DNA of 64,000 nt from Adenophora triphylla var. japonica. Lineage: Eukaryota > Streptophyta > Magnoliopsida > Asterales > Campanulaceae. A program made the translations under genes and the position numbers. How positions within the stretch are numbered: the first letter of the stretch is position 1; each line of letters opens with the position of its first letter. Below are positions 45,610 to 57,843 of this stretch, in pieces. The notes beneath the pieces were generated by a model that was given only the letters and a program-made list of their open reading frames with translations, was not told where the DNA came from and made no database searches. The stretch spans positions 248,001 to 312,000 of the forward strand of contig JAFEMH010002507.1 of the NCBI GenBank assembly GCA_022495995.1, read 5' to 3'.

Positions 45610-46671
45610 ACATTCACATGTAAATGCACGGGAGAGGGTCCCCCACTATATGTACCACTATACACACTCACCCGATACAGAGCCCATCATCTCATGTACA
45701 AACCCGGCAAAGCCGACCTTTCAATACAAAAACCGCATTTCTTTTACCTCATTCCCAGAACAGACAGACTCGTGCAAACAAGCTACCATAGTTTAATCTT
45801 TGCTAACAGCGTAGCATAGTTAGATGTAGTGCTTGGAGTATTGTTTCCCCCGCATGTACAATGATCAACTGAGCCTCATCAAACCTCGAAGACTGACCCT
45901 CAGCCAAAATCGAGACAAAAAATCCATATCTATTTTAGCCTCCCTAGCAATGCGCACCAATATCAGTGGTCTCTCCACCAAAGCACCAGCAAGAACTCGC
46001 TCCCTAGCAAGCAAAAAACCCCGTCCTATCAAGCAAAGCTCAAAAGCCAACCATCAGCAAAGACTATCCTGCACTCGGCAAAGCACCAGCAAGCCACCAA
46101 CGACAGTAGCGTGAGTCCCCCAGCAGCTACACTTATCCCTAACAGCAGCAGTAGCATGAGTCCCTCTGGCAGCTACCCTGCATCAACACCCAGTGGTATG
46201 AGTCCCTCTGGCATCCACAAAGACTATCAACATTAGCATGAGTCCCTTCGGCAGCTACAACCCAACACCTAGTGGTATGAGTCCCTCCGGCATCCACGAA
46301 GACCACCACCAGTTGCAGCATGAGTCCCTTTGATAGCTACAACCTTGCACCGATGGTAGTAGCATGAGACCCTTCGGCAGCTACTCGCCACCCACAGAAG
46401 CATCAGTCCCCCCGACAGCTACAGGTAAGCACAGAAAAGGTATGAAGGCACATCTCTACCCTTTCTTTCTTCTTGTCAGTCTCATTTCCGAACTACGATT
46501 TGGCTTGATTCCCTCCAGGGATACGTAGGAATCCTTTCTCAAAAGGTCCAGCCATCCGATCTCCCCAAATCACCGTCCAGCCCTTCGCCTTATCCCTTGC
46601 CTCTCATTGGGATTGGGTCTTATTTTATCAACAACCTCACTTTTTCCAAAAGTGACGTTGCCAAGGGGCTC
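45610..46671. repeat. Z 3' UTR with short tandem repeats and PPT
   Basis: From about 46100 to 46420 a motif AGCATGAGTCCCTTCGGCAG alternates with GGTATGAGTCCCTCCGGCAT about nine times. The conserved Tat cassette is at 46490-46529. The PPT, GCCAAGGGGCTC, ends at 46671 against the 3' LTR. No gene seen. Confidence 0.75.
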
Positions 46672-48086
46672 TGTAAGTATGCCAATCCAATTCGCGACCC
46701 TTTTAGGTGCATTTTAATGTGATAAAATTGCATTAAGGGCCGTTTTGGTAAATTCCCGGCCTATCCCGAGACTTCCGGAAACATTTCATAAGTTTCCCAC
46801 GAAGGAAGTACCTTTTGGTACTTTGCTCATGCTAAAGGACCCCCAGGGAATAAAACCTTTTTGGACTTTTTGGGTATTTTCCCTGAATATTCCAGAAACT
46901 GGTTTTGGCGCCAAAAGCGGTTGTGACACCTTGTGTCACGCGACAAGTTGAGGCTTGGAAAATGGTTACAGAAAGTCGTGCAACACAAGGTGACCACTAA
47001 CTGCAGCCTATAAATAAGACCCTTCCCCTCTTAGAAATAGATCCAGAATTTGACATGCTGTTACTCTGCAGAAATTGCAACGTAACATACACACTAAACA
47101 CACACCTCTCTCTCTCCTACCCCTAACCTACCTCCAATTCCCTCCAATTCAACCCACTTCCTCCATCACCTTCTCTTAGATCTACTCTCAACTGATTCTC
47201 TCAAGCTTCCCATGACCAGAAGCTGCTATTGAAGGGTTCTGTATCTAACTTGATACAGAATTCGTGGAAGCAACAAGGGTAACACCCTCAACCCCCTTTT
47301 TTCTCTCTCTCTTACCTTGATAATTGGATAATTCTATTGTTTTACCTCCCTTGGATTCAATAATCAGACTCTATCTGTCTAGATTATTGAATCTTAATCG
47401 TAATCTCTCTGTTTAACTTAGTTGATCTAAATAATTGGGTGTTTATTGTTGAATATTTGTTGAATTTGGTGTTTAGACCCCAAGGGGGTGTGGATCCATC
47501 CATATCCACACTCCCTAAGTTGAATTGTTGTTAATTCTATATTTCGAAGCTAATCTGATCGATCAATTGGATCTGTGTTGGCTATCGGTATTGCTGAGTT
47601 CAAATCTGTAGGTATCTGCAGATGGACACTGTGTGTCACGCGACACACTGTGACTGGTTAGATCTTGTGTCACGCGACACATCTAGCCAGGCACATCCTG
47701 TGTCACGCGACACTCTATGACCATTTGCAAATACCATTTCCCCTTGTAATCTGCATTGATCTGTTGTAATGGGGATGTGGCCTCCCTGAATAATTGGTTC
47801 ACAAGTTGTAAGTCTCTTTCCAAATCAATAAAATTCATGTTTACTACACTTGTTCATTATCAATGATTGCACACACTTATGGATTACTTGGATGTTTGAT
47901 TAGAAAGACTCGTCTACGGACGAGGCGTGTTGGGTGAACTCTCGGTTCTTCCCAACACGTAACCTTACCCCCGAACCTGTTCTCTTTCAAAGGTTTTTCA
48001 AAATGCACCTCTTAAGCATGGCGTGGCGACTCCTTTTCTTTTTCATCCTCGGAAAACCAAAATTCAGCGGGGCGAGCGCACATTCA
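46672..48086 (+). repeat. Z 3' LTR
   Basis: 1,415 bp, TGTAAGTATG...GCACATTCA, followed by TSD GGATG. TGTCACGCGACA motifs at 47634, 47668 and 47701; TATA box at 47009-47016. Confidence 0.95.
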
Positions 48087-48091
48087 GGATG

Positions 48092-50245
48092 TAAGCGGCT
48101 TCACCCATATCTTTCATTGAGAAACCTTTCCTTGAACAAGACTTGACAATCTTAAGTGTCGGAACTTGTTTTTTCCAATGAGTAAGATATCATTATAATA
48201 AAACAATAGAAATAATACTATGCTCCCACTGAATTTCATGAATACACAAGGTTCATCTCCGTACTTGATGAAGTCAAACTTTTAACCAATTCATCAAAAA
48301 GAAGATTCCAATTCCTTGAAGCTTGCTTCAACCCATCTCATGGATCTTTGCAACATGCATACTTTATTTGAATTTCTCAGATCGACAAAACTTCGGGTTG
48401 TGTACTATACACATCCTTAATAATCTTTCCATTTAAAGAAAGTCATTTGACATCCATTTGTCATATCACATAGTCATAATATGCGGTTATGGCAATTGAA
48501 ATTCTAATAGACTTCGACATTGTTACTGGCGAAAAAGGTTTTAACATAGTCAATACTATGAATTTGCCTAAATCCCTTTGCTACAATCCTTAGTCATGAA
48601 AGCATACACCTTCCCATCCATGTCGGTCTTGAAGACCTACTTGCACCCTTTGGTTTTTACACCTTCAGGTAGTTCAATCAAGTTCCAAACTTGACCATTA
48701 AACATGGATTGCAATTCGGATTCCATGGTTCCTAACTATTTATCCGAATTAGGAGTGGACATCGCCTCAAGATAGGAAGTAGGATTGTCATTCTTAATGA
48801 CTTCCACCTCATTACTTTCCGATATGAGAAATCAATATTTCTCGGGTTCGGATTGTAACCTATCCGATTTACGATGGACTTGTGCATCTTGAACCGGTTT
48901 CATAACTCTTTTGTGAACTTGGTTCCATCTCTACTCTTGGTTCCATATTATTTTCGGGTTCTTGAACTTCTTCAAGATTAATTTTACTCCCACTAAATTC
49001 TTTATTGAGAAGCTATTTCTCAAGGAACGAATCGTATAGAACAACAAACATTTTGTTCTCTTTGCGGATGTAAGATTAATTTTCGAAATAACCTTGTCAG
49101 ATTTGGTCCTAACTTATCAGAGACAAGTCTCTTTATATAAGATTCGCAAACCCAAATCTTCATGAAAGACAAACTAAATTTTCTTCCATGCCACATCTCA
49201 TGTGGGGCCTTAGGAATCGATTTAGTAGGGACTCGATTCAGTGTAACCTCATTATTTCTAATGCATATCCTCAAAAGGAATTAGGAAAGTCAACTTGACA
49301 CATCATCGAACGAACCATGTCTAACAAGGTTCAATTCCTCCTTTCAGACACACCATTCATAGTGGTGTTCCGTGTGGAGTCAACTCTTGAAACAATTTCA
49401 CAGTTTTGAGATAATTGTCAAGCTCTTGGCTCAAATATTCACCACCTCGATCCAATCGAAGTACTTAATAGTTTTAGCAAGTTTTTTTGAACTTCATCTT
49501 GAAATGTTCGAAACATCTCAAACGATTCACCTTTGGACTTCATCAGATGGACATAGTCATATCTAGATAAGTCTTTTAGTGAAATGTGATGAAATACGGA
49601 AGTCTTCTCCTAGCAATGCTACTTAATAGTCCACATACATCTCATGTATAATGACCAATAAGTCACTAGCCCTCCCACTACTCTTAGTGTAGGGTGGTTT
49701 GGTCAATAATCCCAATAAACAAGATCCACATTCCTCAAATGATTCACTGTCATATGAGTCTAAAAGTCCATGTTAATGGAGTTTAGATATATGTTTCTTA
49801 TTTATCTGACCAAGCCGACAATGCCATATAAACGCGTTGTTCATATTATTCGGTTTAGATTTCATATTTATATTATAGACATCTTCAATATTATTTTGTT
49901 TCTCATCATCAAGGATATGAAGACCATTCAATGACATATGCAATACAATAAGGCATATCATTAAATAAATATAAAACTTCTTATCCTCAATAATAAAATT
50001 ATATCCTTCATCATCCATTTAAGAAACGGAAATAATATTCCTACTCAAATCCGAAACGTAGTCATACTTGTTCAAAACAAGTACTAATCCACAAGGTAAA
50101 GTGACTTCATAAGTCCCTATGGCTAATGTAGCAATCCTTGCTCCATTCTTACGCATAGGTTTAATTTACCTTCTTTGAGTAATTTTCTATTCTTTATTCC
50201 TTGCACATTTAAACAGATGTGGGATCCAATCCGGTATCATATACC
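48092..50245 (-). pseudogene. Copia-2 pol remnant, upstream part (protease to RT)
   Basis: Reverse strand: protease DTG at 50230-50238 followed by the same frameshift as in Copia-1; GAG-pre-integrase ending HCRLGQINKKHISKLH (49773-49830); integrase segment NRVPTKSIPKAPHEMWHGRK (about 49160-49235); RT with the active-site motif read as YYND at 48189-48200 instead of YVDD, which removes one catalytic aspartate. Many stops. The downstream half lies left of Z (31700-32554). Confidence 0.8.
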
Positions 50246-50900
50246 CAAGAACAAGAAGTCGAAAAGAAAATATCTATCATATAGATACTTGAAGTAGTAG
50301 CAATCATATTGCCCTTCTTCGCCTTTTAGGCCTTCCTAATAAGCCTTGCAACTTTGCTTCCAATGACAATCTTATTGCAATGATAGCAAACTGCATCCTT
50401 TTGAGACATTTTGGGTTCAGCCTCTTCGACTTTGGCAACTTTTGCCCTAGGTTTAGCAACCTTTGCTTTACCTTCTTTTCCTTCCTTTTGAACCCCTTTC
50501 TTGTGTTAACCACTAACACATTTGCGGATTGCTCCCTTTTCATCTCATGAATTAAGAGCTTCACCACAACATACATCTTTTGCCTATCTTGCACTTGGAA
50601 CAATTTCTTTGTGCATTGTGCTAGAACAAAGCAGTATTCATGTGTTCAAGGTTCTTCATAAGAGCCTTTAAACATGGTGACAAGCATAAGGCAAGCAATA
50701 TTATTAGAATCATCAACATGTTCCTAATGTTGCTCCTTATTTGCCCTTTTGCAACATTTGCAGTAGGTTCAACAGGAATGGATTCGTCAAGAACGTACAC
50801 ATTTACCTGAGAACCATTCTTTATGCTTCTGATCCAATCAGAATTATTTGTATCATTCCTTTCGAATTTTGTCCTTCATAAGGACGAATCGCAATTATCA
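50246..50900 (-). pseudogene. Copia-2 gag remnant
   Basis: Zinc knuckle region at 50348-50388 (one base shorter than in Copia-1, so out of frame) preceded by a lysine-rich tail (50400-50600, KRKEKKVKQRLL). The N-terminal gag is not recognisable. Confidence 0.6.
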
Positions 50901-52290
50901 TTATGTAATGCTACTTCTACAACAAAATATACAAATTATATGAACACATATCAATATCAACACATTTATCACTTAAGAGAAAATTATGTATTTCACAAAT
51001 ACTCCCACTAAATTATACACATTCCAATGCAAATAAGCATAATATAATTTAATGGGCTAAGATCCAACTTTAATTCAATCTCAAGTACGCTATGGCGCAC
51101 CGCTCAAGATTAAAATTAATTAGGTAGAAAACATCAATCATATCGTATATGACTCTTAGATCTTTTATAAGATTTATTTAAGACATCATATGTCTAAGCA
51201 TATTTTAATCTCATCTTATGCCTTGGGTCCAAAACCATTTTGATAACCCAATTAAGTTCATCCACTTTAAACATACAGGAACCACCATTTCCTCATCTTG
51301 CTCGCAAACGAAATAGAATCAAAGCACCTTGCTATGGCAAGCCCACCCAAAACTATCCGAGTGGTCTCAAGTGTTTTAATCATGGATTGGTATAAATAAC
51401 TTAAAAGTTAAATGAAGGTTCTTTAAAGCAGATTATAAGCATACCAATAAAGATAATCATAATGTACACCAGGTAAGTTCCCAAGAAAATAGGTGAGCCA
51501 CAAGGACTGCTTAAGTACCGAATCTTCCTTTGACAGAACTCTCCTAGTCATGCACAATCACAATACCAATTTGAATGCAACATAATCAATAATTTGTATG
51601 CTGACTTGTTTCTCTTAAACAATCAGACTCATAAACTGATTTGTTTCTCATAAACAATCAGATTCCTTCAAATTTTGCGTAAACTGACTTGTTTCTCATA
51701 AACAATTAGAAAACCAAAATTCAATGTTTCAACTAAACATTCAGGAAATTATAATTCTATGTTTCAACTAAACATCTAACATAAGTCTTAAAACATAAGA
51801 ACACATAATTCATGCATCGCAACAATTAATAAAATTTATATTTAAATTAATTAAGCATGCATAAACAATGAATTAATCTAGCATAGCCCTATAAATTTAA
51901 TTTCCAGAAATTTATAGCATCCAGATTAAGACAGAAACATCTCAGATTATAAACATAATCACAGATTAGCAAGGAAAAATTAACAAATTGAAACTGCTCT
52001 GATCAGACAAAGTATGTCGCGTGACAGAAGCCTCCATGAGACCAGATCTGTCGCATGACAGAGAGTTACCAGATTTGCATATTTTTCCAGCTCTTATCAA
52101 TTCCAATCATAAAGCAATTAAATCAATAAAATAGCCCTTTTACAGATTCAATTCATCATAATCAGAAAATGATTTTTCACATTGTTTCAAAAACAATAAG
52201 ATTCTAACGCATACAAAACATGCAATAAGCATATAAACAATTTATATCTTAATCTTAGCATGTTAATTCAAACTTAACCATACGAACGGG
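50901..52290. other. Copia-2 5' leader, non-coding
   Basis: Colinear with 6000-7639 of Copia-1 but lacking its two tandem duplications. Palindrome-type motifs TGTCGCGTGACA at 52015 and TGTCGCATGACA at 52049. No gene seen. Confidence 0.65.
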
Positions 52291-52302
52291 GATCTGATAC
52301 CA
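52291..52302 (-). other. Primer-binding site of Copia-2
   Basis: Reverse strand TGGTATCAGATC, one base from the LTR, close to the initiator tRNA-Met type TGGTATCAGAGC. Confidence 0.85.
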
Positions 52303-52303
52303 C

Positions 52304-53683
52304 TGTTGGGTTTTATGGGTCCATGCGCAGAGGAATTAAGCATCTAATAACGCAAAATCCAAGCCCTAAGATCCGTTCTATACGATTAAATTGAATTTCC
52401 TATGAGATAGAATTTACCAACCTTTATTGCTTTCCGTTCTTGAGCTATCGAACAGTTATCAATGTGATTTTGAATCACAAACTTCGATCTTCAAAAACTT
52501 GAATCTTCATATTGCTTTGAACAATAGAACTCTAGGCCTTGATCGTCGTACGAGCGAAGACCCTCTAGTAGTATCCACACTTTAGAATGAACCAAGAATG
52601 GTTCTTGAGAATTGCTAGATTATTAAACCTATGGAAGAAATATTGAGAAACCTTTTTGGTGATTTTATCTCTTGAAAATTCGGCTAGCTCTAATTAGGGT
52701 TCACAGACTTTAATATTTATACTACATTAGTATAGGTATTAGTTTCCTAATCATATTAGGAAAGTCTGTGAACTGCCTTTGAGGCTTAAGTTATCGCACG
52801 ACCAGACAAGTCATATGGACATGATCTGTCGCACGACCAAGCAAAGCCATATACAGGAACTCTCAATCATTCTTCCTTTGGTTTAACCAATTCATTCCAG
52901 TTGTGTGTGACCCAATAGGATTATATTATGTTGGCAATGAGTCCGATCATATCGACCCTCATAAGACATAAGCGGACTCTAGCAAGCCATTATGTCTATC
53001 CAATTAATATAACGTAAGAGTTCACGTTTCCAATGGTACACTTCCATTTCTCCCTTTGTCTCACGATGTTATATTGAACACAATTCATGGTCCACATCAA
53101 CTTGTATTTGTTCAATGCTTTCTCGATCTTGAGTATAATGATAATCCAATCGTATTGGGGTGTGGCCACACACTTTCATCATTATCACTCATCAATGGGC
53201 CCAAGCAAAACATCTCTCTTTTGAGGGACAAATTCCATCTTGACTTATCATCCTTCCCATCATGAATCCGATCATGCCAAAGATAGCCTTTATAAATATC
53301 GTGTTAAGATATCGCTTGACTAAAATCAAACATGACTTTCATCATACGTAAGGTCATGATAATCTCAGGTCTAGGGACTAAATGAAGTGACCATATGAGA
53401 TTTAATTATGACATTTAACCATGACATAAATCTCATACGGGTCAAGTCCATTCACTTGTTCACTAACAAGTACCCATAATTTCAATGTGCATCTCTATGC
53501 ATATAATCATCATATGATTATCCATTGACAATTATACTAATTATTCTCTTAATAATTAGGGACGGAGATTATTACAATAAATATGCAAAATATATAATAA
53601 TCAAATAATAAACTTAAACGATAAAGATGATACATAACGGTTTTAAGTTAAACATAACTAAATCCTAGGGCATTACACCAACA
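52304..53683 (-). repeat. Copia-2 5' LTR
   Basis: 1,380 bp, TGTTGGG...CACCAACA, a few percent different from 30304-31681. TATA box on the reverse strand at 52714-52721. One palindrome-type motif intact at 52827, the other mutated at 52791. TSD ATAAC follows. Confidence 0.93.
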
Positions 53684-53688
53684 ATAAC

Positions 53689-56216
53689 CATTTCATTAGA
53701 TGTAATGTAGGTGTGCAAATAATGTCTCAAGTCTAGCAAGAAGAGAAAAAGACTCTTATTTATAGAAAATATAAGATTAACTACAATGTCCGAGGCGGAC
53801 TTGATTGAACCATGAAAGTACTAAAACCTATGAAGGTTGACCAAAAGACAGTTGATAGATCTCGAGGGTAGGTAGCCCCTACTCTAGCTGCTCTTTTGTT
53901 GCTGAACTGCCAGGATGCTTAAGCTATCCATCTTCTATCAGATTTTGGATCTCATATCGCAGACCGAGGCAGTTATCAGTTATGTGCCCATGATACTGGT
54001 GGAAGGCACAGTACTTGCTTCTATCAATGTTAGTTGTGGGATTCTTTGGCTTGTAGTTCTCCACAGGTCAGCCGCCCGGCGTGAATCTGCGGCAAAAGAA
54101 GTCGCCTGGCTTATCCTCTGTCGTGTCAGCATGTTTCTATATTCATGCAAGGTGGCAGCTAGAGGCTTCTTTCCAGCGAGGTCTCGCTTGGAATTTTAAT
54201 TCCTAGCAAGTCCTTCCTCCCTTGGAAAGTTTGGAAAATTTCCCAAATCGCTCCTAAACTTTATGAAAGTTTGGGGAATTGCCAGGAAACATAACCGAAA
54301 GGCATGAGCCAGATTTGGGTACTTACCGAAGCCCCTCGGCAACGGTACTTGTAAGGCAAGTGGGGTTGTCGATAAAAGAATCCAATCTGGCGAACTGCTG
54401 ATGGATTGAGATTGGGTGACCAAGGAGGTCGAGTGGCTGAATCTTTGGAAGGCTACCCATGTATCCCGGAGGAATCAAGCCATGATCGTAGTTCTTGGTC
54501 CACTGGGGAAAGGGTGTCATATGTGACAGATTGGCTGAACCTAAAGTAGGCTACCTACATATCTCGGGGGAATCAAGCCATGACCGTAGTTCGGAATCCA
54601 CTGGGGAATGGCAAAGAGAAACTGGTCCCTTGCTATTAAGATGGAAAGGAAGTGACCTAAGAGGTTGAATGGCTGGTTCTGCTGGGGATATGCAAAATGA
54701 AGGGAGTGACCGATGTGGTCAGATGGTTAGACCTGTTGAAAGGCTAACGCACTATTGAGGAGGTTTTCTTTGATCAGTTCCTCTAATATTTTGCTTAGAG
54801 GCATGTCTAGCTTGTTGAAGCGGATGAGAGGTTTCTTCTTGGAAAAGCCGTTGCTTTGCTGGGCTGTGTTCCCGTTGTTCACCTCATTATTCCGGAGGAA
54901 TGGGTTTCTGTCTGTATTGGGGCCGCTGGGGCGTTCCAACTTTCCTTCTTCAATCAATCCTTGAATTACTTGCCTCAAAACTGTGCAGTTGTCGGTCGCA
55001 TGCCCATGGTATTTATGAAAAGCACACTGCTTGGTTACATCCCAGTTGGCATTGAGGAATTTGGGCTCGTAGTTTTCCATAGGTGCGAGGAGACCTTGCT
55101 TTACCACATGATCGAATACCTCGCTCAGGGGCATCCCAAAATCATCATAGTGTTATCGTTGTCTCAAGGGACCACCGCGTCTTTGTTGTGCTCCATTATG
55201 GGTATGATGAACCGCTTCGGCAATCTCCCTCCCCTTGTTTGGGGTAGATATTGGATTGGATGGGGCTTCCCCGTAATGATGAGAAGAGGCTGGACTCGGG
55301 GACAGCTTTTCTTTCAAGTCTTTTTGGAACTGGGGACCCGTATTGACCATGGCATGGGGGTCGGGATAGAATTGCTGGCTGACTGATGCTCTTACTGATG
55401 GCTTCAAACATGACTTGAAGATTCTTATTTGCTCATCCTCATGCAATGACTCCATGATTTCGGAAAGCTTTCGGCTCTGTTCCATGTAGAATTTTCCCAT
55501 AGATTCGTCAGCCTTTTGCTCTGCCAGCCTAACCACATGCGGGTCGATAGAAACCTCTGGACTGCTAGAACCTATAACCAAAGGTCCATTCACGGAGGGA
55601 ACCATGATATGGGGTTAGACAAACGGGTTTTGAGGGAACGGAGTATAATTTAGTGGATACTATGGAAATTGAGGGGTTTGAGTCCATGAAGCAGCTGGAA
55701 TGAATGCAGGATGTTCGAAGTAATAGGTCAGAAAAGTTATGTGGGGGAAACCTGGTGAATTCTGGGCATATTGAGAGAAGGAAGTGAACATGGGAGGATT
55801 TTGAGAGATATTGGGATCTGTTTGAGATGGTCCAGCGCTGCGCTGGTAGTATTGAGTGAAAGGGGTAGTATTGGCTTGGCCGTATATGACAGGGGTGCTT
55901 TGAGAGGTGGCAGTATGAAGCCCCGGTCGGCTGTTTCCTTGGTTTGAAGGATTCCCGTAGTTCAAAGGCAGAGGAACCTGGTTGATGGTTTGGGGAGCTG
56001 ATCGTGAAGGATCGTCGTCTTCAATTAGGACGAAAGTACCATCTGGCTGGGGGATAGCTGCTATACCTCGCTCATTCAGAAGCTATACCATGAAATTCTG
56101 CTGATCCTTTTTATGTTCTTGTGAACCTCACAGGCCTGGATGGCTTCTTCTAGTGTCATGTCGTTTACCGGTGGCGGGGTCCCGTTCGCGTCATGATTTC
56201 TTAGCGAGTCTGACAT
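53689..56216 (-). pseudogene. Y gag (inner duplicate), two zinc modules, interrupted by W
   Basis: The reverse frame starts at ATG 56216 (MSDSLRNHD). An early TAG lies at about 56084, then a Gln/Pro/Asn-rich linker (55965-55660), then the end of the gag core, EQIRIFKSCLKPSVRASVSQ and FYPDPHAMVNTG (about 55340-55430). Zinc module 1 is MPLSEVFDHVVKQGLLAPME...CAFHKYHGHATDNC (55134-54970). Module 2 starts at about 54800 (MPLSKILEELIKENL), is split by W, and resumes left of 54067 with another CAFHQYHGH motif. The first part of the capsid core seems deleted. Several stops; not functional. X has the same two-module arrangement, Z only one. Confidence 0.7.
54068..54757 (-). mobile_element. W: fragment of an X-type Tat element (LTR end, PPT, 3' UTR) inside Y gag
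   Basis: 54068-54327 matches the end of the X LTR (CAGCCGCCCGGCG...GGGTACTTAC). 54328-54338 is the PPT, and 54339-54757 matches the X 3' UTR with two conserved cassettes. It breaks the second zinc module of Y gag. Both junctions share AGG rather than a 5-bp duplication, so this looks like filler captured by illegitimate recombination or a largely deleted insertion, not a clean transposition. Confidence 0.7.
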
Positions 56217-56862
56217 ATCGAAAAATCTGACTATAGGAACTGAGGAAACTAAAGAACAGTCTGATGTTGCACGTAGCGTAATTACAGCGAGGCGGCACTG
56301 GATTTACGAACCACTCTGTTTCTTTGCAGGGAACAAGATGTAGGGTTTAGGATTCGAAAGGGATATTTGGCTTAAGGATTTTAGGCTCATGCAACGTGCT
56401 TTTACTACTTAAGTCTACTTTAAAACATGTTTTCTCATAATCCTAACTGAATGGAAAAGATTGGACCTTGAAAGGTCGAGATCAAAAATTGGACCGTGAA
56501 AGATTGGGAATAAAGATTTGACCATGCAAGGTCGGGATTAAATACTTGACCATGAAAGGTCGATATTGAAGATTGGGATCGCACCGTGAAAGGCCACGAT
56601 TGGAGATTTGGGATCGGACCGTGAAAGGTCTCGATTGACTACTTGAGATCGAAGCGTGAGGGTCTCGATTGGATATTTGTGATCGAACCGTGAGGATCTC
56701 GATAGGATATTTGAGATCAGACCATGAGAGGTCTCGATTGACTACTTGAGATCGGACCTTGAGGGTCTCGATTGGATATTTGAGATCGGACCGTGAGAGG
56801 TCTCGATTGACTACTTGAGATCGGACCGTGAGGGTCTCTTTTTTTTTCTCTTCTTTTCCCCT
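55231..56862. repeat. 1.63-kb segmental tandem duplication in Y, copy A
   Basis: Runs from CCCTTGTTTGGGGTAGATAT to CTCTTCTTTTC and is repeated at 56863-58490 with few differences. It covers the N-terminal gag, its start codon and about 400 bp of leader minisatellite, so the duplication placed a second leader inside gag. Confidence 0.9.
56455..56845. repeat. Leader minisatellite within copy A
   Basis: Units of 32-36 bp built on GATCGGACCGTGAGGGTCTCGATTGG-type sequence (core GATCGGACCGTGAG). Homologous to 58095-58475 and to the longer array at 58500-59420. Confidence 0.85.
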
Positions 56863-57843
56863 TGTTTGGGGTAGATATTGGATTGGATGGGGCTTCCCCG
56901 TAATGATGAGAAGAGGCTGGACTCGGGGCCAGCTTTTCTTTCATGTCTTTTTCGAACTGGGGACCCGTATTGACCATAGCATGGTGGTCGGGATAGAAGT
57001 GCTGGCTGACTGATGCTCTTACTGATGGCTTCAAACATGACTTGAAGATTCTTATTTGCTCATCCTCATGCAATGACTCCATGATTTCGGAAAGCTTCCG
57101 GCTCTGTTCCATGTAGAATTCTCCCATAGATTCGTCTGCCTTTTGCTCTGCCAGCCTAACCACATGCGGGTCGATAGAAACCTCTGGACTGCTAGAACCT
57201 ATAACCAAAGGTCCATTCACGGAGGGAACCGTGATATGGGGTTGTACAAACGGGTTTTGAGGGAATGGAGTATAATTTAGTGGATACTATGGAAATTGAG
57301 GGGTTTGAGTCCATGAAGCAGCTGGAATGAATGCAGGATGTCCGAAGTAATAGGTCAGAAAAGTTATGTGGGGGAAACCTGGTGAATTCTGGGCATATTG
57401 AGAGAAGGAAGTGAACATGGGAGGATTTTGAGAGATATTGGGATCTATTTGATATGGTCCAGCGCTGCGCTGGTAGTATTGAGTGAAAGGGGTAGTATTG
57501 GCTTGGCCGTATATGACAGAGGTGCTTTGAGAGGTGGCAGTATGAAGCCCCGGTCGGCTGTTTCCTTGGTTTGAAGGATTCCCGTAGTTCAAAGGCGGAG
57601 GAACCTGGTTGATGGTTTGGGGAGCTGATCGTGAAGGATCGTCGTCTTCAATTAGGACGAAAGTACCATCTGGCTAGGGGATAGCTGCTATACCTCGCTC
57701 ATTCAGAAGTTGTACCATTAAATTCTGTTGATCCTTTTTCTGTTCTTGTGAACCTCACAGGCCCGGATGGCTTCTTCTAGTGTCATGTCGTTTACCGGTG
57801 GCGGGGTCCCGTTCCCGTCACGATTTCTCAGCGAGTCTGACAT
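56863..57843 (-). pseudogene. Y gag N-terminal region (outer duplicate)
   Basis: The reverse frame starts at ATG 57843 (MSDSLRNRDGNGTPPPVNDM). It is shifted and stopped near 57718 and 57676, then resumes with the Gln/Asn-rich linker (57592-57287) and the capsid-core end LKPSVRASVSQ (about 57000-57100). It ends where copy A begins. Probably the original gag start, now cut off by the duplication. Confidence 0.7.

Larger units (their letters stand above)
32560..48086 (+). mobile_element. Z: Tat-type Ty3/gypsy retrotransposon, near full length, inserted in Copia-2
   Basis: 15,527 bp, LTRs at 32560-33976 and 46672-48086, TSD GGATG at 32555-32559 and 48087-48091. The empty site is preserved in Copia-1 at 3214-3218. 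Order: tRNA-Arg-type PBS, leader, gag, protease, RT, RNase H, archaeal-like RNase H, integrase, antisense PMD gene, 3' UTR, PPT. The second RNase H and this PBS mark the Tat lineage. LTRs differ by about 2.5% by eye. Coding frames carry isolated stops and a decayed linker before integrase, so it is inactive but recently so. Confidence 0.95.
30304..53683 (-). mobile_element. Copia-2: Ty1/copia element in Y, split by Z
   Basis: LTRs at 30304-31681 and 52304-53683, TSD ATAAC at 30299-30303 and 53684-53688. Removing Z leaves about 7.85 kb, close to Copia-1. PBS beside the right LTR, PPT beside the left, so it is on the reverse strand. Same family as Copia-1 with about 2-3% LTR divergence by eye. 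The interrupted sequence of Y can be checked against the homologous uninterrupted stretch of X at 23915-23945. Confidence 0.93.
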
